Counted from the stretch's first letter, positions 53,933 through 63,341 are shown. The stretch is 64,000 nucleotides of DNA from Sporosarcina sp. FSL K6-3457 (GCF_038007285.1 NZ_JBBOWX010000001.1:3117501-3181500), one strand, 5' to 3'. The notes: generated by a model not told the origin, from the sequence alone. Numbers and translations: made by a program.

Positions 53933-53968
53933 TGACCCCCTGCATAATGTACACGCAGTGGGTCATTT
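53933..53968. terminator. Terminator shared by convergent genes
   Basis: ATGACCC…GGGTCAT with a partly paired inner part (CTGC…GCAG) and TTTTTGC on the plus side. It overlaps the end of the convergent acetyltransferase gene. Confidence 0.8.
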
Positions 53969-54406
53969 TTGCACATACACTAATCTTTTTTCTAAATAAT
54001 ACTGTTGAAAATCTTTAGTTGGATGTTCTTCAATGATGCCGATGATTTGATAGCCATACTTTTGATAAAAATCGGGGGCTTGGAAACTGAAAGTGTCTAG
54101 TTGAATAAGTCTGCACTTATTTTCTCTTGCTATTTTCTCCATATGGCCCAATAATTTTTCCCCATAACCTTCACCTCTTACTGATTCATCAACCCATAAG
54201 AAGTCAATATGTAAATGATGCCAAAAAATAATACCTGTTATACCACCTACTATTTCCCCATTTTCATTTCTGAGCATAAAGCTAATATTTTTCATTGGAT
54301 GCTTTACTTCATCAGGAAGTTTAGCAAGATTATGTTCAATAACTTTTTTTCTAATATAATCACTATCTTCTTGATTCCATTGCTGGATAATTTGCATCCA
54401 TTTCAC
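53963..54406 (-). CDS. GNAT-family N-acetyltransferase
   Basis: A 147-residue acetyltransferase: [29 protein letters not shown] contains the acetyl-CoA loop (RGEGYG), followed by [26 protein letters not shown], the classic GNAT beta-5 to C-terminus. GGAG precedes the ATG. Substrate unknown. Last recognisable chromosomal gene before the integrated element. Confidence 0.87.
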   Translation of the reverse strand: MKWMQIIQQWNQEDSDYIRKKVIEHNLAKLPDEVKHPMKNISFMLRNENGEIVGGITGIIFWHHLHIDFLWVDESVRGEGYGEKLLGHMEKIARENKCRLIQLDTFSFQAPDFYQKYGYQIIGIIEEHPTKDFQQYYLEKRLVYVQK

Positions 54407-54506
54407 TCCTCTACAAAAGTCAGAATTTTACCTTAACACATTTCGAGAAAATACATAGGGTCTTTTAGTGCAAATTAGCATGTACAGTAGAAATCTACTA
54501 TTAACA

Positions 54507-54552
54507 AAAACCACTTTCCTTGTTAACGCTCTACAGGAAAAGTGGTTCATTA
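54507..54552 (-). terminator. Terminator of the truncated yneF gene
   Basis: GAACCACTTTTCC pairs with GGAAAGTGGTT and is followed by TTTGTT on the minus strand. Confidence 0.75.
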
Positions 54553-54625
54553 GTTTATAAAGAAAATAATTACGCCACGTAATAATCTCAATTCAGCAAA
54601 ATGCTTACAAAATCAATAGTGATAG

Positions 54626-54721
54626 TTATTTCTTCTTCGTGCTTTTCTCACTAGCTTTGTTCATTTGCGTCATCATTTGATTAATTTTCTTCTGTGATGG
54701 TTTTTGTCCCATTTGCATCAA
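54626..54721 (-). pseudogene. yneF: 3' end of yneF (UPF0154), cut at the element boundary
   Basis: The last 30 codons of a YneF-type small membrane protein: MQMGQKPSQKKINQMM and a Lys-rich tail to TAA at 54626. In intact proteins this segment follows a transmembrane helix and a KDNPPI-type stretch, and normally reads …MMMQMGQKPS. Here homology stops exactly at the MQM; bases from 54722 on are unrelated and AT-rich. The missing 5' part should lie at the element's other end. Confidence 0.75.
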
Positions 54722-54900
54722 AACATGATACCTAAGGGATTTATGACTACTTGGTTAACCACTATTCCCATTGAGAGAAGTATACCTTTCAACACTAATT
54801 TTGTCTACTATTTTTACAAAACACTAAGACAGTACAAGAGGTATTCAGAGAAACTGGTTTTGTTCTTTTTTTATTATGGATAACCTACTTGGTATCAATT
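54722..54900. other. Non-coding left end of the element
   Basis: About 180 bp between the yneF break and the first cargo gene. AT-rich; probable location of the attachment half-site. No direct repeat can be confirmed without the other end. Confidence 0.4.
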
Positions 54901-56667
54901 TTATAGATTTGAGTACAACGTATAAATTGGAAATGAAACAATACCTTGCTTTTGCTCGCTGGCTAGACTATTAAATACTTTTTGTGCAGGAGTTTTTAAC
55001 CCTAAAATAACATAAGACACAAATTTCATTAGTTGATTATCCTCATCTGTTATAGTGTATAAAAATTCCTCTTCCTCTTTAGTGAATGGCTTTGATAATC
55101 TCCTTTTTACTTGCAAAATATTCAATTTGTAAATTTCTTCATCTTCATCTTTAGTGACAGAAAACAACTCTTCTAATAAATATCTAGCCAAATCTAAATA
55201 TCTTTCATCTTTGGTTGTATCGAATACCCCAATTAAGCCTAATGCTATGTCGTTATTTGCAACTAATGACTTATCGTGAGTGTCACTTCTAAATGACTCA
55301 TTATAAACTTCAAAATCAAAATTAGTTAATGTGATTAAATCCTTTAATTGAAATGTACTAAAAAGACTTACTTTATAATGGTCATCCGTATTTGGATTAA
55401 ATATTCCTTTTGTTTTAGGAATAAACGCACCTATTTTTCTGAATACCGCCCTATCAAACAAATTATAATATAAATCATCTTCGTTGTTTTTAAATAAAAT
55501 CAAAGTAATGTAGTCGGAGAGTTCTATCCTAAAAATCGTATGGTCTTCAAAACCTTGCTCTGTCTTAAATCTTGCATAATTCTTCTCTTCAAAAATATCG
55601 AAAATATTGCCAAATAAGTAATCCAAGTTTTCTCTTTCATCAAACTCATATGCACCGCTAATACCTATTCTATTGCAGAGGCTCATTAACTCTTCATACT
55701 GAATTATTTCTTCATCAATATCCGAAAAATGTTCTATATCATCAAAAGCACTACTTATTTGGTAAGCTTTAAAAGGAAATTTATTTTTTAGAGCGATGTA
55801 TTTTAAAGCCTTTAATGATTTTATATAAGAATCAAGACTTTTCAATCTTATTGTATTTAATTTACCTTTCTTATTTTTTTTAGAAAGTACAAATTCTAAT
55901 GTATCTTCAATGGTAATATACAATTCTTCTCGAGAATCAATTATATCAAATCCGATATTCACTTTTTCTCCCAACAAATCAAAAGTTTCATTTTTACTTA
56001 TATTTAATGCATCTGGTATAATCGCTTCTATGGGAAATTCTTTTCCATCTTCAATACCATAAATATGTACAGGTGTTTCTAATGGATTAAAAGTTTTAAT
56101 CTCGCTCGGTAAAATATCATATTCTAAACTATAAGTAGAGAAGTTTTTAGTTTTTCCCACTTCTATAAAGCTACTAGGTTGTTTTCTAACTCTCCTAATT
56201 TGTGCTCTACATATTTGTTCTAATTGACTATCTTCAATTTTTTTGAAATCGACTGATAATGAACTTTGTACCCTGTCAGCCATGATACTCAATAGACGCT
56301 CAATTTCTAAAGGCGTTAAAGCTTTATAAAAAGCTTGCATCTTTGTAGTTTTTTTATCTATTACTACTAATAAATATAAAACACCCTTACCTGTTTTTTT
56401 ATAAATTTCTAAATCTGCTTTCTCAATAGAATGAGATGTTTTGTTCCCTTTAACTTTTTTATTTTTTGTAGTTCCTTTTATTTGTACCTTAACAGTATCC
56501 TCTATATTCGCCTTTTTTAATTCAGACGAATTATAGACAATAATTTCTCCATCAAAACAAGGACTCTTGTCATTAAATTGGACTTCACTTACCAATTTAT
56601 ACGGTTCTTGCAAAATTATTCTGTTGATTTCCAGACAAGCTAAATGCTCAATAATTAAATTATCCAT
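54901..56667 (-). CDS. DUF4365-like nuclease-domain protein, cargo gene 2 of a two-gene operon
   Basis: A 588-residue protein. The ATG at 56667 follows AGGAG by 10 nt. Residues ~8-130 resemble the DUF4365 / PD-(D/E)xK fold: Asp39-Gly-Glu41 on one strand and VQIKGT (Gln62, Lys64) on the next. The remaining ~450 residues are acidic, mixed helix/strand, with no motif that I recognise and no signal or membrane segment. It starts 49 bp after the channel-like gene. Nuclease activity and a defence role are inferred; function is not established. Confidence 0.6.
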   Translation of the reverse strand: MDNLIIEHLACLEINRIILQEPYKLVSEVQFNDKSPCFDGEIIVYNSSELKKANIEDTVKVQIKGTTKNKKVKGNKTSHSIEKADLEIYKKTGKGVLYLLVVIDKKTTKMQAFYKALTPLEIERLLSIMADRVQSSLSVDFKKIEDSQLEQICRAQIRRVRKQPSSFIEVGKTKNFSTYSLEYDILPSEIKTFNPLETPVHIYGIEDGKEFPIEAIIPDALNISKNETFDLLGEKVNIGFDIIDSREELYITIEDTLEFVLSKKNKKGKLNTIRLKSLDSYIKSLKALKYIALKNKFPFKAYQISSAFDDIEHFSDIDEEIIQYEELMSLCNRIGISGAYEFDERENLDYLFGNIFDIFEEKNYARFKTEQGFEDHTIFRIELSDYITLILFKNNEDDLYYNLFDRAVFRKIGAFIPKTKGIFNPNTDDHYKVSLFSTFQLKDLITLTNFDFEVYNESFRSDTHDKSLVANNDIALGLIGVFDTTKDERYLDLARYLLEELFSVTKDEDEEIYKLNILQVKRRLSKPFTKEEEEFLYTITDEDNQLMKFVSYVILGLKTPAQKVFNSLASEQKQGIVSFPIYTLYSNL

Positions 56668-56715
56668 TTGTAGCATTCTCCTTTTTTTATGTAGCTCTCA
56701 CTTAAATTCGCTCAA

Positions 56716-57303
56716 TCATTTTCTATCTTTTTTATAATCAACTAACCCTTTTCCAATAAAAAAATAAAATACCACAGTCTGAACCATTGAACATAACTTC
56801 GCCAATAAAGACATAGGCTCCAATGTTCCTCCACCAAAAGTTAAACCTCTACTAAAAGAATAATAAAGAAAATCAAAAGCGAGTTCGTACCATTCTTTTA
56901 CACGTTCAGTTTCATCATTAACATACATAAATGCAACGTTATCGTAACGATATATAATGAAGTAACTAAAAGAAAACACTAACACTATGTAACTAAGCAT
57001 CCACATTAGATTGGTTAATTGATTCTCTTCCATTAATTCCTTTCCAAACTTCCAAATCATAATAGTTATCGCTAGAGCCATCAAAATGGATAAAAACGAC
57101 ATAAAATAATTAATAAAATCAGGATTCTTCAAGATGTTTTCACGCGGCACTAGAACTCTAAACACTAGTAAAAAATATCCATCAATAAGGAATATCGTGA
57201 ACGCAATATTCTTTAATATCTTGTTTGATTTATATTTTTCATTTTTCAAAAAGTAAATACAGAAAACTCCTATTCCAAACAATATGATTTCTTCAACCGT
57301 CAT
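56716..57303 (-). CDS. Small membrane protein with K+-channel-like pore region, cargo gene 1
   Basis: A 195-residue protein with hydrophobic segments at about 4-20, 30-52, 64-85, 98-120 and 168-188. Residues 140-190 have the layout of an ion-channel pore: helix FDFLYYSF, filter-like TFGGG (155-159), then T-L-E-P and an inner helix starting AKL. Compared with TVGYGD of K+ channels, Tyr is replaced by Gly and Asp by Thr. AGAAGG precedes the ATG by 9 nt. It forms an operon with the DUF4365-like gene; membrane disruption on infection is a possible role. Confidence 0.6.
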   Translation of the reverse strand: MTVEEIILFGIGVFCIYFLKNEKYKSNKILKNIAFTIFLIDGYFLLVFRVLVPRENILKNPDFINYFMSFLSILMALAITIMIWKFGKELMEENQLTNLMWMLSYIVLVFSFSYFIIYRYDNVAFMYVNDETERVKEWYELAFDFLYYSFSRGLTFGGGTLEPMSLLAKLCSMVQTVVFYFFIGKGLVDYKKDRK

Positions 57304-57413
57304 TCATTTAAACCTTCTATCCATAGTTATTAGTAAAACCCAAATCCTGTAAAGTGGTATATAAAGAACAAATGACACTTCCTGTATACCAACTTTTAAA
57401 GCAGTAGAACTAT

Positions 57414-57995
57414 CTAAAAAAACGAAATCCCCTTAATACTATTCTCAATCGCTTCTTCCGTAATTCCAATATACCTCAATGTTGTCTTTTGGGACGAGTG
57501 ATTGAAAATCTCCATTAAAGTAGCTACATCCTTAGTCGCTTGGTAATAAGTGTAGCCGAACGTCTTCCGCATAGTGTGAGTACCAATTGAATTGTTGCCT
57601 ATCATATCCCCAGCTTTAGCAATAATGCGATATGCCTGTGTAGTTGAGATATAGCTATCACCTTTACGACTCGGGAATAAATAAATTTCTTCATTCGGCA
57701 GCGTGTCAATATAATCCGCAATATCAGCCATTAGGTTATTTAAATAAACCGTTCGTTCCTTTTTGGTTTTCCCTTCACGAATTTTAAAATTAGACTTCCC
57801 TTTCACTTGCTCGATTTTCAAAGCTACTAAGTCGCCGCATCGTAAACCAGTTGAAACTCCCAATTTAAATAGCAGCTGGTCACGTAATCCATTTTGTGAC
57901 ATTCCTAATGCTTCTATCAATTCGTTTACTTCTTGTTTAGTTTTCAATGGTTGAACATCAATCAACATACCCATTTTTTCATTCATATTCGCCAT
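57414..57995 (-). CDS. Short tyrosine recombinase (integrase)
   Basis: A 193-residue catalytic domain without the usual N-terminal arm- and core-binding domains. The ATG at 57995 is chosen from AAAGGGG 9 nt upstream. Catalytic residues are visible: Arg in STGLRCGDL (about residue 52), HTMRKTFG (His-x-x-Arg), His in FNHSSQ, and the nucleophile Tyr in LRYIGI. It is the likely integrase of the element and lies about 2.7 kb from the yneF boundary. Confidence 0.85.
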   Translation of the reverse strand: MANMNEKMGMLIDVQPLKTKQEVNELIEALGMSQNGLRDQLLFKLGVSTGLRCGDLVALKIEQVKGKSNFKIREGKTKKERTVYLNNLMADIADYIDTLPNEEIYLFPSRKGDSYISTTQAYRIIAKAGDMIGNNSIGTHTMRKTFGYTYYQATKDVATLMEIFNHSSQKTTLRYIGITEEAIENSIKGISFF

Positions 57996-58145
57996 GCTCA
58001 TTATCCCCTTTAACATGTATCCTTTTATCCATATATACATAATACCATACATTAGATAGAGCATCAATTAAGGAATGGCTATTTGACAATATTCTTCATG
58101 TATTCTTCTACATAAAAGCATACATTCATCATTAATTTATCACAT

Positions 58146-58186
58146 AAAAAAAATCCCTGTAATTTCTTACAAAGATTTTGGTGATT
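58146..58186 (-). terminator. Terminator downstream of the 121-residue gene
   Basis: AATC-TTTGTAA and TTACAG-GATT arms around GAAA, imperfect, then eight T on the minus strand. Confidence 0.65.
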
Positions 58187-58201
58187 TTAAACGCTATTTA
58201 A

Positions 58202-58567
58202 TTAAAGCTGCTCTATATTTTCAACTTCTTCAATAATTACCTTATCAGCTTCAAAGATACCCGAAACTGATACATAAAATAAAATTTCAACCGAATCGGG
58301 ATATTTTTCCCCGTCCCTCTTATCCTCAATGTCAAGACAACCCGTTATTTTAACAACACATGTAAATGATGAATTCATAATTTCTAAATCAGAAAAACCG
58401 TTTATATCCATACTATCTAGGTTAGCAGATAGAACCTCATTTAATTCAGTGTCTAAATCGTCAAAATCGAGGTTATCAATATCTTCAACAAAATTCCATA
58501 ATTCCTTTCTTATTTTTTCAAAGTTACTTTTCGTTTTTACCAGTTCCTCAAATTTCTCCATGTTCAT
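58202..58567 (-). CDS. Hypothetical protein of the element
   Basis: A 121-residue acidic protein. The ATG at 58567 has AAAGGATG 5-6 nt upstream; a longer frame to 58690 overlaps the previous gene's stop region. N-terminal helix with many Glu/Lys, then Asp-rich DNLDFDDLDTEL and a strand-rich end (SFTCVVKITGCLDIED … VEILFYVSVSGIF). No known family. May be regulatory or structural for replication. Confidence 0.6.
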   Translation of the reverse strand: MNMEKFEELVKTKSNFEKIRKELWNFVEDIDNLDFDDLDTELNEVLSANLDSMDINGFSDLEIMNSSFTCVVKITGCLDIEDKRDGEKYPDSVEILFYVSVSGIFEADKVIIEEVENIEQL

Positions 58568-58670
58568 AAAAACATCCTTTCTATTTTCAAATTCCATATT
58601 TTCATACCACGCACTTATACATATATAATAGAAGGAGAATGGAATATTTCTATTCCATTCATCCCTACAT

Positions 58671-59234
58671 TTAAGAATCTCTTTCACCAAAAAGACCTAT
58701 TAAATATTTTTGCCGCACTTCACTCAATCCATTAAAAGTTTCAGCATTAAAATATTCATTCATTTCTTCCGCCGTCCAACCTCCTTCTACTTCATCAGAA
58801 AAGCTGTCATCATCATCAATTTCAAATTCTTTAAATACCAAGACAATGAAACCTTCTATCCCTACAACTTTATCAAGTGCTATTTGAGCAGATGAAAACG
58901 CATCATTGATTTTTTCCTCAATACTGTAAAAATCACTGACTTTTAGCAAGCCATTGGCATTATTAATATAATGCCAAACTGCACCTGCTTCTCTTTCAAT
59001 AATTTTTTCTAATGCAAATTTTCCCTCTGCAACATTTTGATAATATGCTCCTAAAGATACCTTAAAATCACGCTCTATAAATGCCTCATAGTCAGATGAA
59101 AAGCTTTCTAAATCAATCTCATTGCTACTCATTCCTAGCCATTCATTGAATTCCTCAATAAAGATGCCTTCATCCTGTTCTCGACCTTTATTTGCAAAAT
59201 CTACTTGAATCAAATTATTCTTATTTTCTTTCAT
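58671..59234 (-). CDS. Hypothetical protein of the element
   Basis: A 187-residue acidic soluble protein, start ATG 59234 behind GAGGAG at 7 nt. No recognisable domain; central FIERDFKVSLGAYYQNVAEGKF and C-terminal WTAEEMNEYFNAETFNGLSEVRQKYLIGLFG. It follows the helicase gene by 29 bp, so probably the same transcript. Confidence 0.6.
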   Translation of the reverse strand: MKENKNNLIQVDFANKGREQDEGIFIEEFNEWLGMSSNEIDLESFSSDYEAFIERDFKVSLGAYYQNVAEGKFALEKIIEREAGAVWHYINNANGLLKVSDFYSIEEKINDAFSSAQIALDKVVGIEGFIVLVFKEFEIDDDDSFSDEVEGGWTAEEMNEYFNAETFNGLSEVRQKYLIGLFGERDS

Positions 59235-59263
59235 AAAATCGCTCCTCATTTTTCAATTTACGT

Positions 59264-61318
59264 TTACCCCATTAAATCCTTCAAATTCACCACATTACCA
59301 TTTACTTTAGGAATGTGTGAAATTTTATTCTCTATAAAATCTTCTACATCACCATCTAGTACACCAAAGCACTGGCGCACACGCTTAGATACGCCATTTT
59401 TCTTAATAGACTTTTTAACAATTCTTGCTTCAAAACCTTCTATATCAATTAGCAAATCAGCTTCAAAATTCCCTTTATTTTTTGCTCTATAATTGTTATT
59501 TTTACACCATTCGTAGTATAACTCGAATAGCTCGTCCATCGTCATATAATCACTTTCTAATACTTTCAATACTTCAACTTCATTATGCGCATTTTTATAA
59601 GTGAATGGTTTCTTTAATTCGTGTTTGCCATTACTCATTTCATAATCAAGCAGCGTGACATTTTCCTCAATAAATTTCTTTACAATTTTTAACGAATCGA
59701 GATATTCATCAATTAACTTTTCCATCGTAGGTGTAATCATCAACTGCTTGGTATTATTTATCACATTGCTATAAGCCGCTACACTCTTATAAATTAAGCA
59801 ATTAATAATTTCTTTATCTGCTACATACATCGCAATTTCTTCACTATTATAAACAGCTCTTTCAGATACTTTATAAGGGCAATTCACAATACGCAATCTT
59901 CTTTTTATAGCCGCTCCATTTTCATTAAACGGGGGGATGAAATTACAAGAGAAAATCATCTTAGCGTAGCTGCTTTTAAATTCACTATCTTTAAATTTCT
60001 TTTCCATTCTAACTTTATCTTCACCCGTCAGCAGTTTCAGATTTGTCATATCCACCACACCATTTTTAGCTAACTCGCCACCAATATTAGCTAACTTTCC
60101 ATCCAGTAAACCTAGCGTGAAATTCTTATCTTTTGATAAATGCTCTAAGCTTACATTGCTAACGTTGGCAGCACCTAATAAATTTGTAATAAGGCTTAAT
60201 AATGTACTTTTACCATTACCACCATCGCCATATAAAATAATAAATTGTTGATGTAAAATACCTACCGTCATGCACATACCGATATACTCCAGTAAAACAG
60301 GAATCGACTCTTCTTCAACAACCGTCTTCAATATATTCATCAAAATTTCCATTGATTGCTCATCATACTTTTCAGTGAAATTGTATGGGATTTGATTTTT
60401 TGATAAGAAGGTTGGTGTATGGGGGTTTAACTGATTGGTTTTTAAATCATATAACCCATTCGCAAAATTAATCGTGGTAGCAAGCTGATTTTTATATTGA
60501 TAATTTGTATGTTTCTCGGTATTATCATATTGTGTTAACTCAATATCTAGTTGATTTAATACCTCTCGAATATTCTTAATATCGCTATACAGCACACCTA
60601 ATTTGTCTTTAATTTTCTTAGTAATTGACATATTATATCCAACATACACACCATTATCGTAGATATAATTTTCATTACCTTCTCGCATAAAATACTCTTG
60701 CTTTAGTAGCTCCTCCGCTACAAGCCAGTAATTCAACTTACTATCAATCAAATATTTTTTCATTCTATTTTTCTCATTATTGATTGTTTCAATATCATTT
60801 CCTTTCAAGCTTTTATAGTAATCTGTCAATAGCTTACTAAGCGATTGATAGACCATATCAAAATCTTTCGCTTTTATTCCAAATTCCTTCCTTATTTTAT
60901 TTTTATACTTCACAAAATAATGAGCATAGCCACTTTCACGCTCGATGACATGTAACAAACTCAACAAATAATAATTTAATATTTCATCTTCCTCAAGGCT
61001 TCCAGAAGACTTTAAAATTTTTAAAGCTTCTATTTCCTTTTCCACTTTTATACAAACCTCATTCATTTCCAAAACTTGTATAATTTCATCTTCATCATAT
61101 TCAAGATTAACGAAAAACTCCTTTCTATAACTACTGTCTACAACTCCGCTGGTAGCGTTATTCACTTCGTTGCCTCTCAATTGATTTTGTAGTGCTTCCA
61201 ATTCCTTTTCCATTTCCAGCAATTCCTTAATTTCTTCATTACTTAAATTATCCAAACCTTTATCCATCAACCTTTCTATAAATTTTTCAATCACTTTCAT
61301 TTTTTCTATTACATCCAA
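59264..61318 (-). CDS. Phage/plasmid primase-helicase of the D5 (SF3) family
   Basis: A 684-residue replication protein. The start is taken as the TTG at 61318 because GGAGGA lies 6 nt upstream; the ATG at 61333 overlaps that site. The C-terminal half is a D5_N/SF3 helicase: EYIGMCMTVGILHQQFIILYG, Walker A GDGGNGKST, B' region NIGGELAKNGVVDMTNLKLLTGEDKV, and FSCNFIPPFNENGAAIKRRL. The N-terminal half has no primase motif that I can see. It should unwind DNA for replication of the excised element. Confidence 0.87.
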   Translation of the reverse strand: MDVIEKMKVIEKFIERLMDKGLDNLSNEEIKELLEMEKELEALQNQLRGNEVNNATSGVVDSSYRKEFFVNLEYDEDEIIQVLEMNEVCIKVEKEIEALKILKSSGSLEEDEILNYYLLSLLHVIERESGYAHYFVKYKNKIRKEFGIKAKDFDMVYQSLSKLLTDYYKSLKGNDIETINNEKNRMKKYLIDSKLNYWLVAEELLKQEYFMREGNENYIYDNGVYVGYNMSITKKIKDKLGVLYSDIKNIREVLNQLDIELTQYDNTEKHTNYQYKNQLATTINFANGLYDLKTNQLNPHTPTFLSKNQIPYNFTEKYDEQSMEILMNILKTVVEEESIPVLLEYIGMCMTVGILHQQFIILYGDGGNGKSTLLSLITNLLGAANVSNVSLEHLSKDKNFTLGLLDGKLANIGGELAKNGVVDMTNLKLLTGEDKVRMEKKFKDSEFKSSYAKMIFSCNFIPPFNENGAAIKRRLRIVNCPYKVSERAVYNSEEIAMYVADKEIINCLIYKSVAAYSNVINNTKQLMITPTMEKLIDEYLDSLKIVKKFIEENVTLLDYEMSNGKHELKKPFTYKNAHNEVEVLKVLESDYMTMDELFELYYEWCKNNNYRAKNKGNFEADLLIDIEGFEARIVKKSIKKNGVSKRVRQCFGVLDGDVEDFIENKISHIPKVNGNVVNLKDLMG

Positions 61319-61448
61319 AAAACATTCCTCCATTCATTTTTTAACACACAAATTAATTATTCGTTTGTTATTACAAACTAAGTATATTACACAAATAATT
61401 AATCCATCAACCGATTTTTACGCACTTTGATTATTTTTTACATAAAAT

Positions 61449-61480
61449 TAAAAATAGATGTACAAAAATGTACATCTACT
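61449..61480 (-). terminator. Terminator of the primase gene
   Basis: TAGATGTACA and TGTACATCTA, perfect 10-bp stem around TTTT, followed by TTTTTAATTTT on the minus strand. Confidence 0.85.
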
Positions 61481-61490
61481 TCAATAAAGT

Positions 61491-62849
61491 TCACTTATAA
61501 CCTAAGCTGATAGGAGATTTCCCAGCATGAAGTAAAGGGCATCCTATACATAGACCGCTATTATTTACTTTATCGCATAAGAACGGTTTGAAGCCTTTTT
61601 CAGCCAGCTCCTCGAACTTTCCTGTCACTTCACTTGGGTTGTATTTATAATAGTCCTTGCTCCATTCATGAGCCTTTTCAAAGCCGTTTGTTAAATTGGC
61701 ACATAACATCAGTAACAAATTCCAGTCTTCATATTCACATTCATTTTGGTTGTCGGCATGATGCCTTACCCAGTTACAACGTTCATAAATCAAGTTTCCA
61801 TCAGCCTTATTATTAGAAGGGTAGCGTTTCTGTTGCGATTGCTTCGCTAGTTTACGCTGATATTTTTCTATACTATCTTTCAAAAAAGTTTTCACATCTT
61901 CGTACACTAATCTATTTTCCTCATCAAGATATTCAATCGTAACTCGCTTTGGGTTTTCTATATTTTTAAGATTCAACGTGAACGGCACACGCATCATTTT
62001 TAAAACATTGGACTTATCAATTTTCTTCCCTACCTTGTTAGCCTCCTGATTGACGTACTCGCTAAATAACCTATAAATCAAATTGATTTCCTTACGTTCC
62101 TCAATTGTTTCAAGCCGCAATACTTCATTAAATTTGTAGTACGCATGTAGACCGCCACCACTATTAACAATCATGCTAGGCTTAATAGGTAAAGCCATCA
62201 TAAAATCAGTAGCTTGCTGGAAGCTGCTGAAGTATCTATTGTGCTGCTCATTGTGATGCCCCTCTACCTCAACATCAATATCGAGCCATAGTCCAAATAC
62301 CTCACTAACGGTACTAACCTTGCCCCGTACCCTACTTAGAATACTTTGAGTAAGTGCTGCTATATCTGCCTTAAAATAGCCGTGTATATCATTATGGCTA
62401 TACTCATTCAACTGCTGTTGCATCGTATCAAAACTGACCAAATCTCTTTGTAACTCGGCTTTCTTTCTATTTAAATTGATACCTAGCTCTCTTTCCTTTT
62501 GCTCAATACTACGCAACAAACGCTTCGATTTTTCTTGCTCCGCTTTATTGCCATTGCCATAACTACGATTGATATATTTTTTATACAATGCTTCTATTAT
62601 TTCATGCTTGCTCTTACTTTCTTGTACCTTCTCTATTTTGGCTTCCTTTTCAAGTTGCAAAGCTAGATTTATTTGAATCGTATTGCCTTTAGCTGCTTCC
62701 GCCTCGATACGATTAACCACGCTATCTTTATCAGCTACTTCAATGAATTCACTAGCTTTTGTATCGATATTGAACAACAGTATTTTACCTTCATAATTAT
62801 AATCACTAGGATATAAATACTCCAAAAATGCAATAATATTATCTATCAT
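61491..62849 (-). CDS. Archaeo-eukaryotic-type primase of the element
   Basis: A 452-residue protein. Primase-like catalytic features: Asp-x-Asp in LWLDIDVEVEG and His in NSGGGLHAYYKF. N-terminal ~150 residues are a charged coiled region. The C-terminus has a cysteine cluster (C-D-K-V … C-I-G-C) like a PriCT/zinc region (KGFKPFLCDKV, GLCIGCPLLHAGKSP). AAGGTG precedes the ATG. Together with the downstream D5 helicase it forms a replication module with primase and helicase on separate proteins. Confidence 0.8.
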   Translation of the reverse strand: MIDNIIAFLEYLYPSDYNYEGKILLFNIDTKASEFIEVADKDSVVNRIEAEAAKGNTIQINLALQLEKEAKIEKVQESKSKHEIIEALYKKYINRSYGNGNKAEQEKSKRLLRSIEQKERELGINLNRKKAELQRDLVSFDTMQQQLNEYSHNDIHGYFKADIAALTQSILSRVRGKVSTVSEVFGLWLDIDVEVEGHHNEQHNRYFSSFQQATDFMMALPIKPSMIVNSGGGLHAYYKFNEVLRLETIEERKEINLIYRLFSEYVNQEANKVGKKIDKSNVLKMMRVPFTLNLKNIENPKRVTIEYLDEENRLVYEDVKTFLKDSIEKYQRKLAKQSQQKRYPSNNKADGNLIYERCNWVRHHADNQNECEYEDWNLLLMLCANLTNGFEKAHEWSKDYYKYNPSEVTGKFEELAEKGFKPFLCDKVNNSGLCIGCPLLHAGKSPISLGYK

Positions 62850-63302
62850 TTAATCCAATCACCTTCATTTCAATTCTTGTAACTTAATTATAAGATAAAC
62901 AACTAGGCATCGTCTACGGAACTTTACACAGTTATAATTAATAATTATTTACACTACTAGAGTTACAAAAGTTACTCATATTACACTGCTGATTTATATT
63001 ATTAATTATATTTATATAGATAATAATTCATTATCTATACTACCTTGAGATAGTGTAACTTTTGTAACCTCTATATATTTATAATCTATTGTCAGTAATA
63101 TTAAGTAGACTTTTAAAGAATATAAAGCGTTATAAACGCTGATATATCAACGTTTTCCAAATTTTTTAGAAATTAAATGTACATTATACAATTAATATTT
63201 CAAATAAAACAGGTGTAACCAGCGTAATCAAAAATGTAACTTTCAGATTTAGAAACGTAACCCATTTTCTCTATATATGACCTACTTCATATAAAATTTC
63301 GC
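62850..63302. other. Candidate replication origin / control region of the element
   Basis: About 450 bp, extremely AT-rich. GAGTTACAAAAGTTAC (62960-62975) and its inverted counterpart GTAACTTTTGTAACC (63055-63069) flank a 10-bp palindrome (63015-63039, arms TATAGATAAT and ATTATCTATA). GTAAC/GTAAT units recur at 63215, 63224, 63236 and 63257. Iteron-like repeats plus AT-rich DNA next to the primase gene fit an origin; a promoter-operator region is the alternative. Confidence 0.5.
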
Positions 63303-63341
63303 AATAAAAAAACGCTACTCCACGTGGGTAGCATTTATTGA
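63303..63341 (-). terminator. Terminator downstream of the DUF2971 gene
   Basis: GCTACCCACGTGGAGTAGC forms a stem on the minus strand, followed by GTTTTTTT. Confidence 0.75.
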
